Made by a program: the position numbers and the translations under genes
Origin: CAZIVE01 sp964542435
GTDB taxonomy: Bacteria > Bacteroidota > Bacteroidia > Bacteroidales > Tannerellaceae
Reading direction: 5' to 3'
Assembly (NCBI GenBank): GCA_964542435.1
Contig: CAZIVE010000122.1
Coordinates: 1-7,907 of the forward strand
DNA length: 7,907 nt
Notes under the pieces: model-generated
What the model saw: the letters and a program-made list of their open reading frames with translations, nothing else
Told to the model about the DNA's origin: nothing
The model's database searches: none
In this document: one piece after another, positions 1 through 6,356 of the stretch
How positions within the stretch are numbered: the first letter of the stretch is position 1
Layout of the letters: the number at the start of each line of letters is the position of its first letter

Positions 1-110
1 GGAATAGATTCGAGCATCAGTACATATTCCTGGCTCGTCGCGTATGCCCATTGACTGAATCCGCAACAGCAAACGATGAGTAGTGAAATAAGGCAGTGTC
101 TAACATTCAT
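1..110 (-). CDS. N-terminus of an exported protein of unknown function (cut by window edge)
   Basis: Only the first 36 codons are present; the gene runs off the left edge. The frame begins at the ATG at 110 and has an in-frame TAG three codons upstream (119-117), so this is the only possible ATG start. The N-terminus is a textbook Sec signal peptide: MNVRHC with one Arg, a hydrophobic core LISLLIVCCC, a polar stretch GFSQW, then AYA, after which signal peptidase I would cut before TSQEYVLMLESI. The Cys cluster CCCG is followed by no proper lipobox spacing that I would rely on, but a lipoprotein cannot be excluded. The gene is divergent from the SUI1 gene, with a 147-nt gap between the two start codons. 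The product is probably periplasmic, outer-membrane or a membrane-anchored sensor. The mature part visible is too short to name a family. Confidence 0.6.
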   Translation of the reverse strand, partial: MNVRHCLISLLIVCCCGFSQWAYATSQEYVLMLESI

Positions 111-207
111 AAAAAACTATCACTTAAAATCTTACAGTAAAAAGGGAAGCTTTTGTGGCCTTCACCCATGACGTTGGCAAAAGTAATCAATAATTGTATA
201 TATGTAA

Positions 208-235
208 TTTGTTTTCCCTTTTTTTGTTAGCTTTG
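208..235 (+). promoter_or_regulatory. Bacteroidota-type promoter for the SUI1-addA pair
   Basis: TAGCTTTG at 228-235 matches the Bacteroidota -7 consensus TAnnTTTG exactly. A TTTG at 208-211 could be the -33 box, although the 16-nt spacer is shorter than the usual 18-21. Transcription would start near 240-243, giving a leader of only about 15-18 nt before the ATG at 258. No Shine-Dalgarno sequence is seen in that leader, which is normal in this phylum. Confidence 0.55.
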
Positions 236-257
236 CTACTATAATTTTTAATACAAG

Positions 258-605
258 ATGAAAGATAAAGCATGGAAAGAGCGTCTGGGAGTGACCTACA
301 GCACCAATCCCGACTTTAAATACGATACGGGGGAAGATTCTGAAGAGGAAACGCTCCCCAAAGAGAAGCAGTCGCTTCGTGTTGAGATCGACAAACGCAA
401 TCGCGCCGGCAAGACAGTCACACTCGTCAGCGGATTCCGCGGTACTTCCGATGATCTCGAGACGCTTGCGAAGTTGCTCAAGACAAAGTGTGGCACGGGC
501 GGATCAGCCAAAGAGGGCGAGATCATCATCCAGGGCGATGTGCGGCAGAAGATTTCAGACATCCTTCAGAAAGAGGGCTATGGAAAGATTCGTGTCATCC
601 AATAA
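258..605 (+). CDS. SUI1/YciH-family translation initiation factor
   Basis: 115 aa, the usual length for bacterial YciH/SUI1 proteins. The first 40 or so residues are polar and acidic (DTGEDSEEE at 23-31) and likely flexible. The SUI1 fold follows at about 41-115, with the family signature RNRAGKTVTLVSGFRG at 47-62, the LETLAKLLKTKCGTGGS block at 67-83, GEIIIQGD at 87-94 and a final YGKIRVIQ. These proteins are the bacterial relatives of eukaryotic eIF1. In E. coli, YciH influences start-site fidelity and translation of some mRNAs under stress; the role in Bacteroidota is not established. It is first in a likely two-gene transcript with the addA-like gene 15 nt downstream. The ATG at 258 fits the promoter at 228-235 and gives a natural N-terminus. 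Confidence 0.93.
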   Translation: MKDKAWKERLGVTYSTNPDFKYDTGEDSEEETLPKEKQSLRVEIDKRNRAGKTVTLVSGFRGTSDDLETLAKLLKTKCGTGGSAKEGEIIIQGDVRQKISDILQKEGYGKIRVIQ

Positions 606-620
606 GGCAATCGGTGAATT

Positions 621-3527
621 ATGCTGACCATCTATAGAGCTTCTGCCGGATCGGGCAAGACGTATACGCTGACGGGCGAATATCTGAAACTGGTGTTCGG
701 AAGCTACGACGCTTTCCGTCATACTTTGGCTGTGACTTTTACCAACAAAGCGACGGCTGAGATGAAGGATCGTGTGGTGAAAGAGCTTTATGCTCTTGCC
801 GACGGACAAAAAGCCGATCATCTCACGGAATTGACCAAGAGCAGGAATGAGAAGCAGGTGCGTGAGATGGCCAAGAAAATTCTATCGGTCGTTCTGAATG
901 ATTATTCTTCCTTTAACATCAGCACCATCGACCATTTCTTCCAGCAGACGGTCCGCGCCTTTTGTCGCGAAATTGGTTTGCAGGGCGGTTATGAAATAGA
1001 GATGGAGGAAGACACGGCGCTGGTCTATGCCATTGACAATCTGCTGGTCCGTCTGGATCTGCCGGAGAATAAAGCGCTGCTTTTGTGGCTGGAGAACTAT
1101 GCGCAGCGCAAGATGCAGGAGGGCAAGACGTGGAACTTCCGGAAAGATATGGAAAGTCTCGGCAAACTGATCTTTCATGAGAACTTTCGCTTGAACAGCC
1201 GGAAACTTCAGGAGGAGACGAAAGACATCAAGGCTTTGGAGGATTATAGGAATCTCTTGAATATGATCATCCGCAATTATGAACAGGAACTGAAAGAGGA
1301 AGGTCAGAAAGCGGTGGATCTGATCGAACACTGTGGCTTGACGCTCGACGACTTNNNNNNNNNNNNNNNNNNNNNNNNNNNNNNNNNNNNNNNNNNNNNN
1401 NNNNNNNNNNNNNNNNNNNNNNNNNNNNNNNNNNNNNNNNNNNNNNNNNNNNNNGAACGCATCGGCACGACCTTGAACAGCTTCATGATCGACGAATTCC
1501 AGGATACGAGCCGTCAGCAGTGGAGCAATTTTCTCCCGCTGCTTTCCGAAAGCCTTTCCCGCAATCAGGACAATCTCATCGTTGGCGATGTGAAGCAGAG
1601 TATCTATCGGTTCCGCAATTCCGATTGGGAACTCCTGCAGACGGAAGTGAACAACGACATTCCTTCAAAACAGCTGCGAAGCGAGGTGCTCGATGTCAAC
1701 TGGCGCAGCTGCCGCCATATCGTGGAGTTCAACAACGCCCTGTTTGCTGTCGCATCTCGTCTGATGCAGCAGCTGTTCGACTCGCAGGTGAACGGATCCA
1801 CACTGACGAAAGTTGAGTTGGATAAGCTCGAAGGACGCATCGTCTCCGCGTATGCTGATAGCTTTCAATCTGTGTCGAAGGACAAGCAGAATAAAGAGGG
1901 ACGCGTGTCGGTGAATTTCATCGTTGACGATAAGGATAAGGGCGGATGGAAAGCCGAAGCGCAGGAACGTCTTCCGAAGGTGATCGCCCAATTGCAGGAC
2001 GACGGATTCGCTTTGAAGGATATCGCCGTTCTCGTACGCAAGAACGACGAAGCGGCTCTGCTGGCGCAGTCGCTGCTCTCGTATGCCGAGAATCATCCCG
2101 AAGATACACATCGGTATGACATCATCTCCAACGAAGCACTTGTGATAAGCGGTTCCGCTGCGGTGCGTCTGATCATCGCCTTCATGCGTTGGATCGTGGA
2201 TCGCGGCAATGAGAACCAGCGGCGTTTCGCACTTTGTTCCTGGCTTGTTGCCAAAGGAACGATGAAGGAGAAAGCCGGCATGACCGATTTCCCGGACGAT
2301 CTGAAGCGATCGGTCGATGCACTTACGGGCAGTTCGCTTTATGAAACGGCGGAAGGACTGTATCGCCTTTTCTCGCCCGATTTTTCCAGCAGTGAGCAGG
2401 CTTATCTGCTTGCCTTTCTCGATATGGTCTCTGAATATGCCACCAACGAAACACCCGACATCAACGGCTTCCTGCAATGGTGGGACGATACGGGCTATAA
2501 GAAAAACATCTCCACGCCTGACGATCAGGATGCTGTGACCATCACGACCATCCATAAGTCGAAGGGACTTGGCTTCAAGGCGGTGATCGTGCCTTTCTGC
2601 GATTGGGATATGGACGGGCGCGATTCGGTGCTGCTTTGTACGCCGAAGGTCGAGCCGTTCAATCAGTTCAGCCTTCTGCCTGTGAATTATTCATCGAAGC
2701 TGGCGTCCACCATCTTTGCCCCCGATTATTTCAAGGAGATGCTCTATAACTTTGTGGATAATCTGAACGATCTCTACGTGGCATTCACTCGCGCGAAGGA
2801 GGAACTGATCGTGTTTGGCAAAGATCCCGGCGATAAAGAGAGCAAGAACAGAGCGAGCCAGTTGCTTTGGGACAGCATTCATCATACGTTGAACGACGAG
2901 GATGCCGATGATCGTCTTATCAAACTCTCCGAATACTTCAACGAGGAAGAGAAATCCTTGCAGCTGGGCGAATCGTGGACGACGGAAAATGAGACGCAGC
3001 GCATACCCGACGTTATTCGGCCGGAACATTTCACTTCGGTCGGCTACGAAGGACGATTGCATCTGAGTCTGAATCAACGTGACCTGTTCGCTACCGATAA
3101 GCAACGCCGGCGCGGAGCCATTCTCCACGAACTGCTGAGCCATATCGAGACAAGGGAAGACATCGAACCGGCCGTGCAAGATTCACTTCAACAGGGAATC
3201 ATAGACGAAGAGCTTGCCAACCATCTTCGCGAGAGCCTTGACAAACTTCTCAAGAAACCCGAAGCAGAAGGTTGGTTTGACGGCAGCGCACACGTCCTGA
3301 ACGAAACGGATATTTTGTCGAAAGGCGATCAGAAGTATCGTCCGGATCGTGTGATGATCGACAAGGACAAAGTCATCGTGCTCGATTATAAGTTCGGCAA
3401 GGAGGAAAAAAGTTATGATCCGCAGGTGCGTAACTATGTTAATCTGATTCGTACTATTGGATATAAAAATGTGGAAGGCTACCTTTGGTACGTTGAATCG
3501 GATCGAATTGAGAAGGTCAACGACTGA
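621..3527 (+). CDS. addA: UvrD/RecB-family ATP-dependent helicase with C-terminal PD-(D/E)XK nuclease (AddA-like), interrupted by an assembly gap
   Basis: Superfamily 1A helicase fused to a RecB-type nuclease, expected to unwind and resect double-strand breaks for RecA. Numbering counts the gap as 34 residues. Helicase motifs in order: Walker A ASAGSGKT (7-14), motif Ia VTFTNKATAEM, motif II IDEFQDTS (290-297), motif III GDVKQSIYRFR (322-332), motif IV VNWRS, motif V TTIHKSKGLGF (642-652) and motif VI VAFTRAK (720-726). The C-terminal nuclease is intact on paper: GAILHELL with His836, RPDR with Asp909, LDYK with Asp922 and Lys924, then QVRNY (Gln935, Tyr939). The start at 621 places Walker A at the very N-terminus, as usual for the family. 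Frame agreement across the gap is accidental, since 100 N is a filler length, and true length is unknown. The AddB partner is not adjacent. Naming it addA rather than a general RecB-like protein is inference. Confidence 0.9.
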   Translation: MLTIYRASAGSGKTYTLTGEYLKLVFGSYDAFRHTLAVTFTNKATAEMKDRVVKELYALADGQKADHLTELTKSRNEKQVREMAKKILSVVLNDYSSFNISTIDHFFQQTVRAFCREIGLQGGYEIEMEEDTALVYAIDNLLVRLDLPENKALLLWLENYAQRKMQEGKTWNFRKDMESLGKLIFHENFRLNSRKLQEETKDIKALEDYRNLLNMIIRNYEQELKEEGQKAVDLIEHCGLTLDDXXXXXXXXXXXXXXXXXXXXXXXXXXXXXXXXXXERIGTTLNSFMIDEFQDTSRQQWSNFLPLLSESLSRNQDNLIVGDVKQSIYRFRNSDWELLQTEVNNDIPSKQLRSEVLDVNWRSCRHIVEFNNALFAVASRLMQQLFDSQVNGSTLTKVELDKLEGRIVSAYADSFQSVSKDKQNKEGRVSVNFIVDDKDKGGWKAEAQERLPKVIAQLQDDGFALKDIAVLVRKNDEAALLAQSLLSYAENHPEDTHRYDIISNEALVISGSAAVRLIIAFMRWIVDRGNENQRRFALCSWLVAKGTMKEKAGMTDFPDDLKRSVDALTGSSLYETAEGLYRLFSPDFSSSEQAYLLAFLDMVSEYATNETPDINGFLQWWDDTGYKKNISTPDDQDAVTITTIHKSKGLGFKAVIVPFCDWDMDGRDSVLLCTPKVEPFNQFSLLPVNYSSKLASTIFAPDYFKEMLYNFVDNLNDLYVAFTRAKEELIVFGKDPGDKESKNRASQLLWDSIHHTLNDEDADDRLIKLSEYFNEEEKSLQLGESWTTENETQRIPDVIRPEHFTSVGYEGRLHLSLNQRDLFATDKQRRRGAILHELLSHIETREDIEPAVQDSLQQGIIDEELANHLRESLDKLLKKPEAEGWFDGSAHVLNETDILSKGDQKYRPDRVMIDKDKVIVLDYKFGKEEKSYDPQVRNYVNLIRTIGYKNVEGYLWYVESDRIEKVND
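1355..1454. other. Assembly gap (100 N) inside the helicase gene
   Basis: A run of exactly 100 N, the conventional placeholder for a scaffold gap of unknown size. It lies between motif Ia and motif II of the helicase, removing part of domains 1A/1B. The flanking sequence reads in the same frame on both sides only because of the arbitrary filler length. Residues 245-278 of the apparent protein are therefore not real. Confidence 0.97.
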
Positions 3528-3533
3528 TATATT

Positions 3534-3563
3534 TTTGTAATTGGCCAAAAAAGAATAATTTTG
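3534..3563 (+). promoter_or_regulatory. Promoter of the psd-pssA operon
   Basis: TTTG at 3534-3537, an 18-nt spacer and TAATTTTG at 3556-3563 together match both boxes of the Bacteroidota consensus TTTG / TAnnTTTG. It is the best promoter in the window. It begins 6 nt after the helicase stop codon. Transcription would start near 3570, leaving a leader of about 28 nt before the psd ATG. This implies that psd-pssA can be expressed independently of the upstream repair gene. I see no hairpin terminator between the helicase stop and psd, so read-through is also possible. Confidence 0.75.
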
Positions 3564-3597
3564 CAGGATGCAAGGATAAACGGAATCGTCAACAGAG

Positions 3598-4260
3598 ATG
3601 AAAGTACACAGAGAGGGGACAGGGCTGCTGCTAACGTTGTTCACGATATTGTTTATCGCGAACGCAGGCTGCTTTTTTACCTTCGGAGCCAATCTTTGGT
3701 TCTATTTCCTGCTGGTTGTTTCGACTATCTTATTCCTTCTCATCCTGAATTTCTTCCGCAGTCCGTATCGTCGCTTCCCGTATGATTCGGAAGGTCTGGT
3801 CATCGCACCGGCCGACGGAACGGTCGTGGCTATCGAAGAGGTGGACGAGAATGAGATTCTTCATGAGCGTCGTCTGCAGATCTCCATCTTCATGTCCATC
3901 TTCAATGTTCATGCCAACTGGTTCCCGGTCAACGGAACCGTCATGAGCGTCTCTCATCAGGACGGACGCTTTTTTGCCGCTTATCTTCCCAAGAGCAGCA
4001 ACGAGAACGAACGTTCGGCTGTCATCATCCGTACACGCAGCGGCATCGATGTGCTGGTGCGTCAGATCGCTGGAGCCATGGCGCGACGCATCGTCACCTA
4101 TGCTCACGAAGGCGAGACTTGTCATGTGGATGAACAGATGGGCTTCATCAAGTTCGGGTCGCGTGTGGATGTATTTCTTCCAACCGGAACGGAGGTATTG
4201 GTGGAAATGGATCAGAAGGTGACAGGCAATCAAACTCCTATAGCACGTTTATCAAAATGA
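3598..4260 (+). CDS. psd: Phosphatidylserine decarboxylase proenzyme (short, archaeal/Bacteroidota type)
   Basis: 220 aa, the short Psd form. It converts phosphatidylserine to phosphatidylethanolamine at the inner membrane. Two hydrophobic segments at about 8-27 and 31-52 anchor the N-terminus. The catalytic part follows: APADG (70-74, with the conserved Asp73), IFNVHANWFPVNG (101-113, with the conserved His105), and FGSRVDVFLP (186-195). The self-cleavage is expected between Gly187 and Ser188, where Ser188 becomes the pyruvoyl group of the small alpha chain (about 33 aa). The ATG at 3598 is the first start after an in-frame TAA at 3577-3579, and the sequence MKVHREGT is a typical family beginning. 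The stop overlaps the pssA start as ATGA, so the two are translationally coupled and perform consecutive steps. Confidence 0.95.
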   Translation: MKVHREGTGLLLTLFTILFIANAGCFFTFGANLWFYFLLVVSTILFLLILNFFRSPYRRFPYDSEGLVIAPADGTVVAIEEVDENEILHERRLQISIFMSIFNVHANWFPVNGTVMSVSHQDGRFFAAYLPKSSNENERSAVIIRTRSGIDVLVRQIAGAMARRIVTYAHEGETCHVDEQMGFIKFGSRVDVFLPTGTEVLVEMDQKVTGNQTPIARLSK

Positions 4261-4958
4261 AAATCAGAAAATACATTCCCGATGCAATCACTTGCATGAA
4301 CCTGGTTTCAGGGTGCATCTCCGTCACGATGGCATTTCGCGGTGATCTCTTTTGGGCGGCTATGTGGATTATCTTCGCAGCCGTGTTCGATTTCTTAGAC
4401 GGATTCGCGGCACGTCTTCTGAAGGCCTATTCGCCGATGGGCAAAGAGCTGGATTCTCTTTCGGATGTCGTCAGCTTCGGCGTCGCTCCCGGAATGATCC
4501 TGTTCATCACGCTGGGCGAAGCTTGCAGTGCGCTGCCTTATGGCCGGATCATGATCTACATTCCCTATCTGGCGTTCATCATCCCCGCATTCTCCGGATT
4601 GCGTCTGGCTAAGTTTAACATCGACGACCGACAGAAAACTTCGTTTCTCGGACTTCCCGTTCCTGCCAATGCTCTTTTCTGGGCATCGGCCTGCTATTCC
4701 ACTGTCAGCATCATCCATTTCAACGAACCGCTTTACATCATCGTGTCGCTGGTGTTGGCCTTCTTGTCTTCGCTGATGCTCGTTTCGGAGATTCCGATGT
4801 TCTCGCTGAAGATCTCGTCGCCGTCGTGGAAAGGGAATGAGATCCGTTATATTCTGGTGGTGTGCGCGGTGCTGTTCATTCTCCTCTGGAGATTTCTCGG
4901 TTTGGCAGGAACCATTGTGCTCTATGTCGTCTTGTCGTTTTTTAACAAGAAACATTGA
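4257..4958 (+). CDS. pssA: CDP-diacylglycerol-serine O-phosphatidyltransferase
   Basis: 233 aa integral membrane enzyme of the CDP-alcohol phosphatidyltransferase family. It makes phosphatidylserine from CDP-diacylglycerol and L-serine and releases CMP. The family signature D(x2)DG(x2)AR(x8)G(x3)D(x3)D is complete: Asp45, Asp48-Gly49, Ala52-Arg53, Gly62, Asp66 and Asp70. The motif GLRLAKFNID (114-123) and SFLGLPVPAN (129-138) are typical of the serine-specific (type II, Gram-positive-like) PssA subgroup. About seven or eight hydrophobic segments run to the C-terminus, the first near 12-27 and the last near 215-228. The ATG at 4257 overlaps the psd stop in ATGA. Its product is the substrate of Psd, so gene order and chemistry agree. 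Confidence 0.95.
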   Translation: MKIRKYIPDAITCMNLVSGCISVTMAFRGDLFWAAMWIIFAAVFDFLDGFAARLLKAYSPMGKELDSLSDVVSFGVAPGMILFITLGEACSALPYGRIMIYIPYLAFIIPAFSGLRLAKFNIDDRQKTSFLGLPVPANALFWASACYSTVSIIHFNEPLYIIVSLVLAFLSSLMLVSEIPMFSLKISSPSWKGNEIRYILVVCAVLFILLWRFLGLAGTIVLYVVLSFFNKKH

Positions 4959-5010
4959 ACAACGTCTGTCACCTTTCTGTTTGCTTCATGACTCCTAAAA
5001 TATTACGATA

Positions 5011-5286
5011 ATGTTCAAGTTCCTTTTCATGATTATACTTCTGTTCGCCCTGATGATGTTTTTGATGGGCTTCTCTGTCGTACGGACTATTAAAAGAGGC
5101 CTATTCGGATCGGCAGACAATTCCCAGCGCCGCCGTTCACAGCAGCGCAGACAGACTACGAATCAGAATCAGGGAAACGCTTCGAATGCAAATTCGGAGA
5201 CGGTTGATCCTTCCGGCGCTCGTCCGCGCAAGAAAATCTTCACTAAGGATGAAGGTGAATATGTGGATTACGAGGAAATCAAATAA
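5011..5286 (+). CDS. Small membrane protein of the DUF4834 type, function unknown
   Basis: 91 aa. One N-terminal membrane helix at about 4-24 (FLFMIILLFALMMFLMGFSV) is followed by the short basic stretch RTIKRGLFG, a disordered Arg/Gln/Asn-rich linker (40-65), and a conserved acidic tail KKIFTKDEGEYVDYEEIK (74-91). By the positive-inside rule the Arg-rich tail is likely cytoplasmic. The architecture and the tail match the Bacteroidota DUF4834 family, recognised from memory. It starts 52 nt after pssA, with no clear promoter in the gap, so it probably belongs to the phospholipid transcript. A membrane role tied to lipid synthesis is only suggested by position. The stop lies 5 nt from the convergent tadA stop. 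Confidence 0.85.
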   Translation: MFKFLFMIILLFALMMFLMGFSVVRTIKRGLFGSADNSQRRRSQQRRQTTNQNQGNASNANSETVDPSGARPRKKIFTKDEGEYVDYEEIK

Positions 5287-5291
5287 TCGGC

Positions 5292-5732
5292 TTATCTCTT
5301 TTCACGGAAAAACTGCTGCATCAAGGCAGCACATTCCTCTTTCATCATTCCGCTTCTGACCACGCATTTCGGATGCAGTGCGTCCGGTGCAAATCGCATG
5401 TAACCGCGTTTCTCGTCCGTTGCTCCGAAAACCACCTCTTTCAATTGCGCCCAGCCTATCGCTCCGGCACACATCACGCAAGGTTCGACAGTCACGTAAA
5501 GGCTGCATTCCGTAAGATATTTCGCTCCCATGGCATTTTCGGCGGCTGTGATGGCAAGGATTTCGGCATGAGCTGTCACGTCGGTGAGCCGTTCGGTCTG
5601 ATTATGCGCCCGTGCAATGATCCGCTTGTTGCAGACAATGACTGCGCCCACAGGAATTTCTCCCTCTTTGGCTGCTTCCTGCGCTTCGAGCAGCGCTGCC
5701 TTCATGTACTTCTCGTCTTCCGTTGCTTCCAT
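5292..5732 (-). CDS. tadA: tRNA-specific adenosine deaminase
   Basis: 146 aa from the chosen start. A zinc-dependent deaminase that converts A34 to inosine in the anticodon of tRNA-Arg(ACG), letting one tRNA read CGU, CGC and CGA. The zinc site is complete: HAE at 55-57 (His55 ligand, Glu57 proton shuttle) and PCVMC at 84-88 (Cys85, Cys88 ligands), with the upstream GEIPVGAVIV block at 24-33 typical of TadA. The frame is open to an ATG at 5774, but the extra 14 residues (MDGNHYFYCIKTND) lack family character. The likely -7 element at 5752-5759 lies inside that extension, so a transcript from it would begin after the longer start. I therefore choose the ATG at 5732. Guanine deaminases share the fold, but length and motifs favour TadA. 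Confidence 0.93.
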   Translation of the reverse strand: MEATEDEKYMKAALLEAQEAAKEGEIPVGAVIVCNKRIIARAHNQTERLTDVTAHAEILAITAAENAMGAKYLTECSLYVTVEPCVMCAGAIGWAQLKEVVFGATDEKRGYMRFAPDALHPKCVVRSGMMKEECAALMQQFFREKR

Positions 5733-5751
5733 GTCGTTTGTTTTGATGCAG

Positions 5752-5759
5752 TAAAAGTA
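5752..5759 (-). promoter_or_regulatory. Probable -7 element for tadA
   Basis: On the minus strand this reads TACTTTTA, one base from the TAnnTTTG consensus, 19 nt before the tadA ATG at 5732. It resembles the TACTTTTG found ahead of the Sua5-family gene. No convincing -33 TTTG is seen at the expected distance. Its main use here is to support the shorter tadA start. Confidence 0.4.
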
Positions 5760-5924
5760 GTGATTTCCGTCCAATATTCTTTTAGGGTTAATTTCCTTAC
5801 TTTATTATCAAACGAAATCCGTTTAGGAAACAGAAAGCTTGGGCGAACTTGAAGCCATTTACGTCGCATGCTGCTGTGATTCTGAAAGCCGCTGTTAGAC
5901 TAGTCCATTTCCTGAGGGCAATCG

Positions 5925-5956
5925 TTCGGCAATGTCGATGAAAAGATGTAAGTTTG
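5925..5956 (+). promoter_or_regulatory. Promoter of yraN-birA
   Basis: TAAGTTTG at 5949-5956 fits TAnnTTTG exactly, and TTCG at 5925-5928 is a one-mismatch -33 box with a 20-nt spacer. Transcription would start near 5963, about 10 nt before the yraN ATG, so the mRNA would have a very short leader. The rest of the divergent spacer between tadA and yraN (about 5775-5924) shows no gene, RNA or repeat that I can support. Confidence 0.6.
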
Positions 5957-5972
5957 CTTCAAATTTAGGATT

Positions 5973-6356
5973 ATGGCGGAACATAACGAGATCGGGATTG
6001 CAGGTGAGGCGAAAGCGCGTCAGTATTTGATGGAGGAGGGCTATTTGATCCTTGAGACCAATTGGCGCTGGCATCGCAACGAACTGGACATCATCGCACA
6101 GAAAGATCAGACGCTGGTCGTCGTGGAGGTCAAGAGCCGTACGGAGGATTTTCTTCTGGCGCCCGAAGATGCTATCGACGATCGGAAGATCCGGCGCATC
6201 GTCACGGCTGCGGATGCCTATATGCAGATGCATTCGATTGAAAATCCCGTTCGGTTCGATATCATTTCGGTCGTCTTCCAGCACGATGGCGGCGCGAAGA
6301 TCGACCATCTTATCGACGCTTTCCTTCCGCCCGTCTTTAATGGAAAATATTGGTGA
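5973..6356 (+). CDS. YraN/UPF0102-family nuclease-like protein
   Basis: 127 aa, close to the family's usual 115-130. The YraN family adopts a restriction-endonuclease-like fold related to Holliday-junction resolvases; its biological role is unsettled. The signature parts are all visible: GEAKARQYLMEEGY at 11-24 (Glu12), NELDIIA at 36-42 (Asp39), and the catalytic-type VVVEVKSR at 49-56 (Glu52, Lys54), then RKIRRIVTAADAY at 71-83 and RFDIISV at 94-100. The PD-(D/E)XK residues are therefore intact, compatible with metal-dependent nuclease activity, though activity itself is not proven by this. The first ATG after the promoter at 5949-5956 is used. The stop TGA shares its A with the next gene's ATG, indicating coupled translation with birA. 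Confidence 0.92.
   Translation: MAEHNEIGIAGEAKARQYLMEEGYLILETNWRWHRNELDIIAQKDQTLVVVEVKSRTEDFLLAPEDAIDDRKIRRIVTAADAYMQMHSIENPVRFDIISVVFQHDGGAKIDHLIDAFLPPVFNGKYW

Noticed and set aside
112..119. TAGTTTTT on the minus strand as a -7 element for the left-edge gene
   Set aside because: It ends one base before the ATG at 110, so transcription would start at or after the start codon. It also lacks the final G of the consensus.
1665..2555. Long minus-strand open frame (296 aa) inside the helicase gene
   Set aside because: It is antisense to clear helicase coding sequence with conserved motifs, has no recognisable domain, and no promoter-like element precedes it. Such shadow frames are common in this codon usage.
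3183..3692. Minus-strand frame spanning the end of the helicase gene and the psd start
   Set aside because: It crosses the strong plus-strand psd promoter and the conserved nuclease motifs, and shows no domain of its own.
5775..5924. Divergent spacer checked for a tRNA, small RNA, riboswitch or small gene
   Set aside because: No cloverleaf, strong hairpin with U-tract, repeat or convincing short gene was visible; only promoter elements at its margins can be supported.
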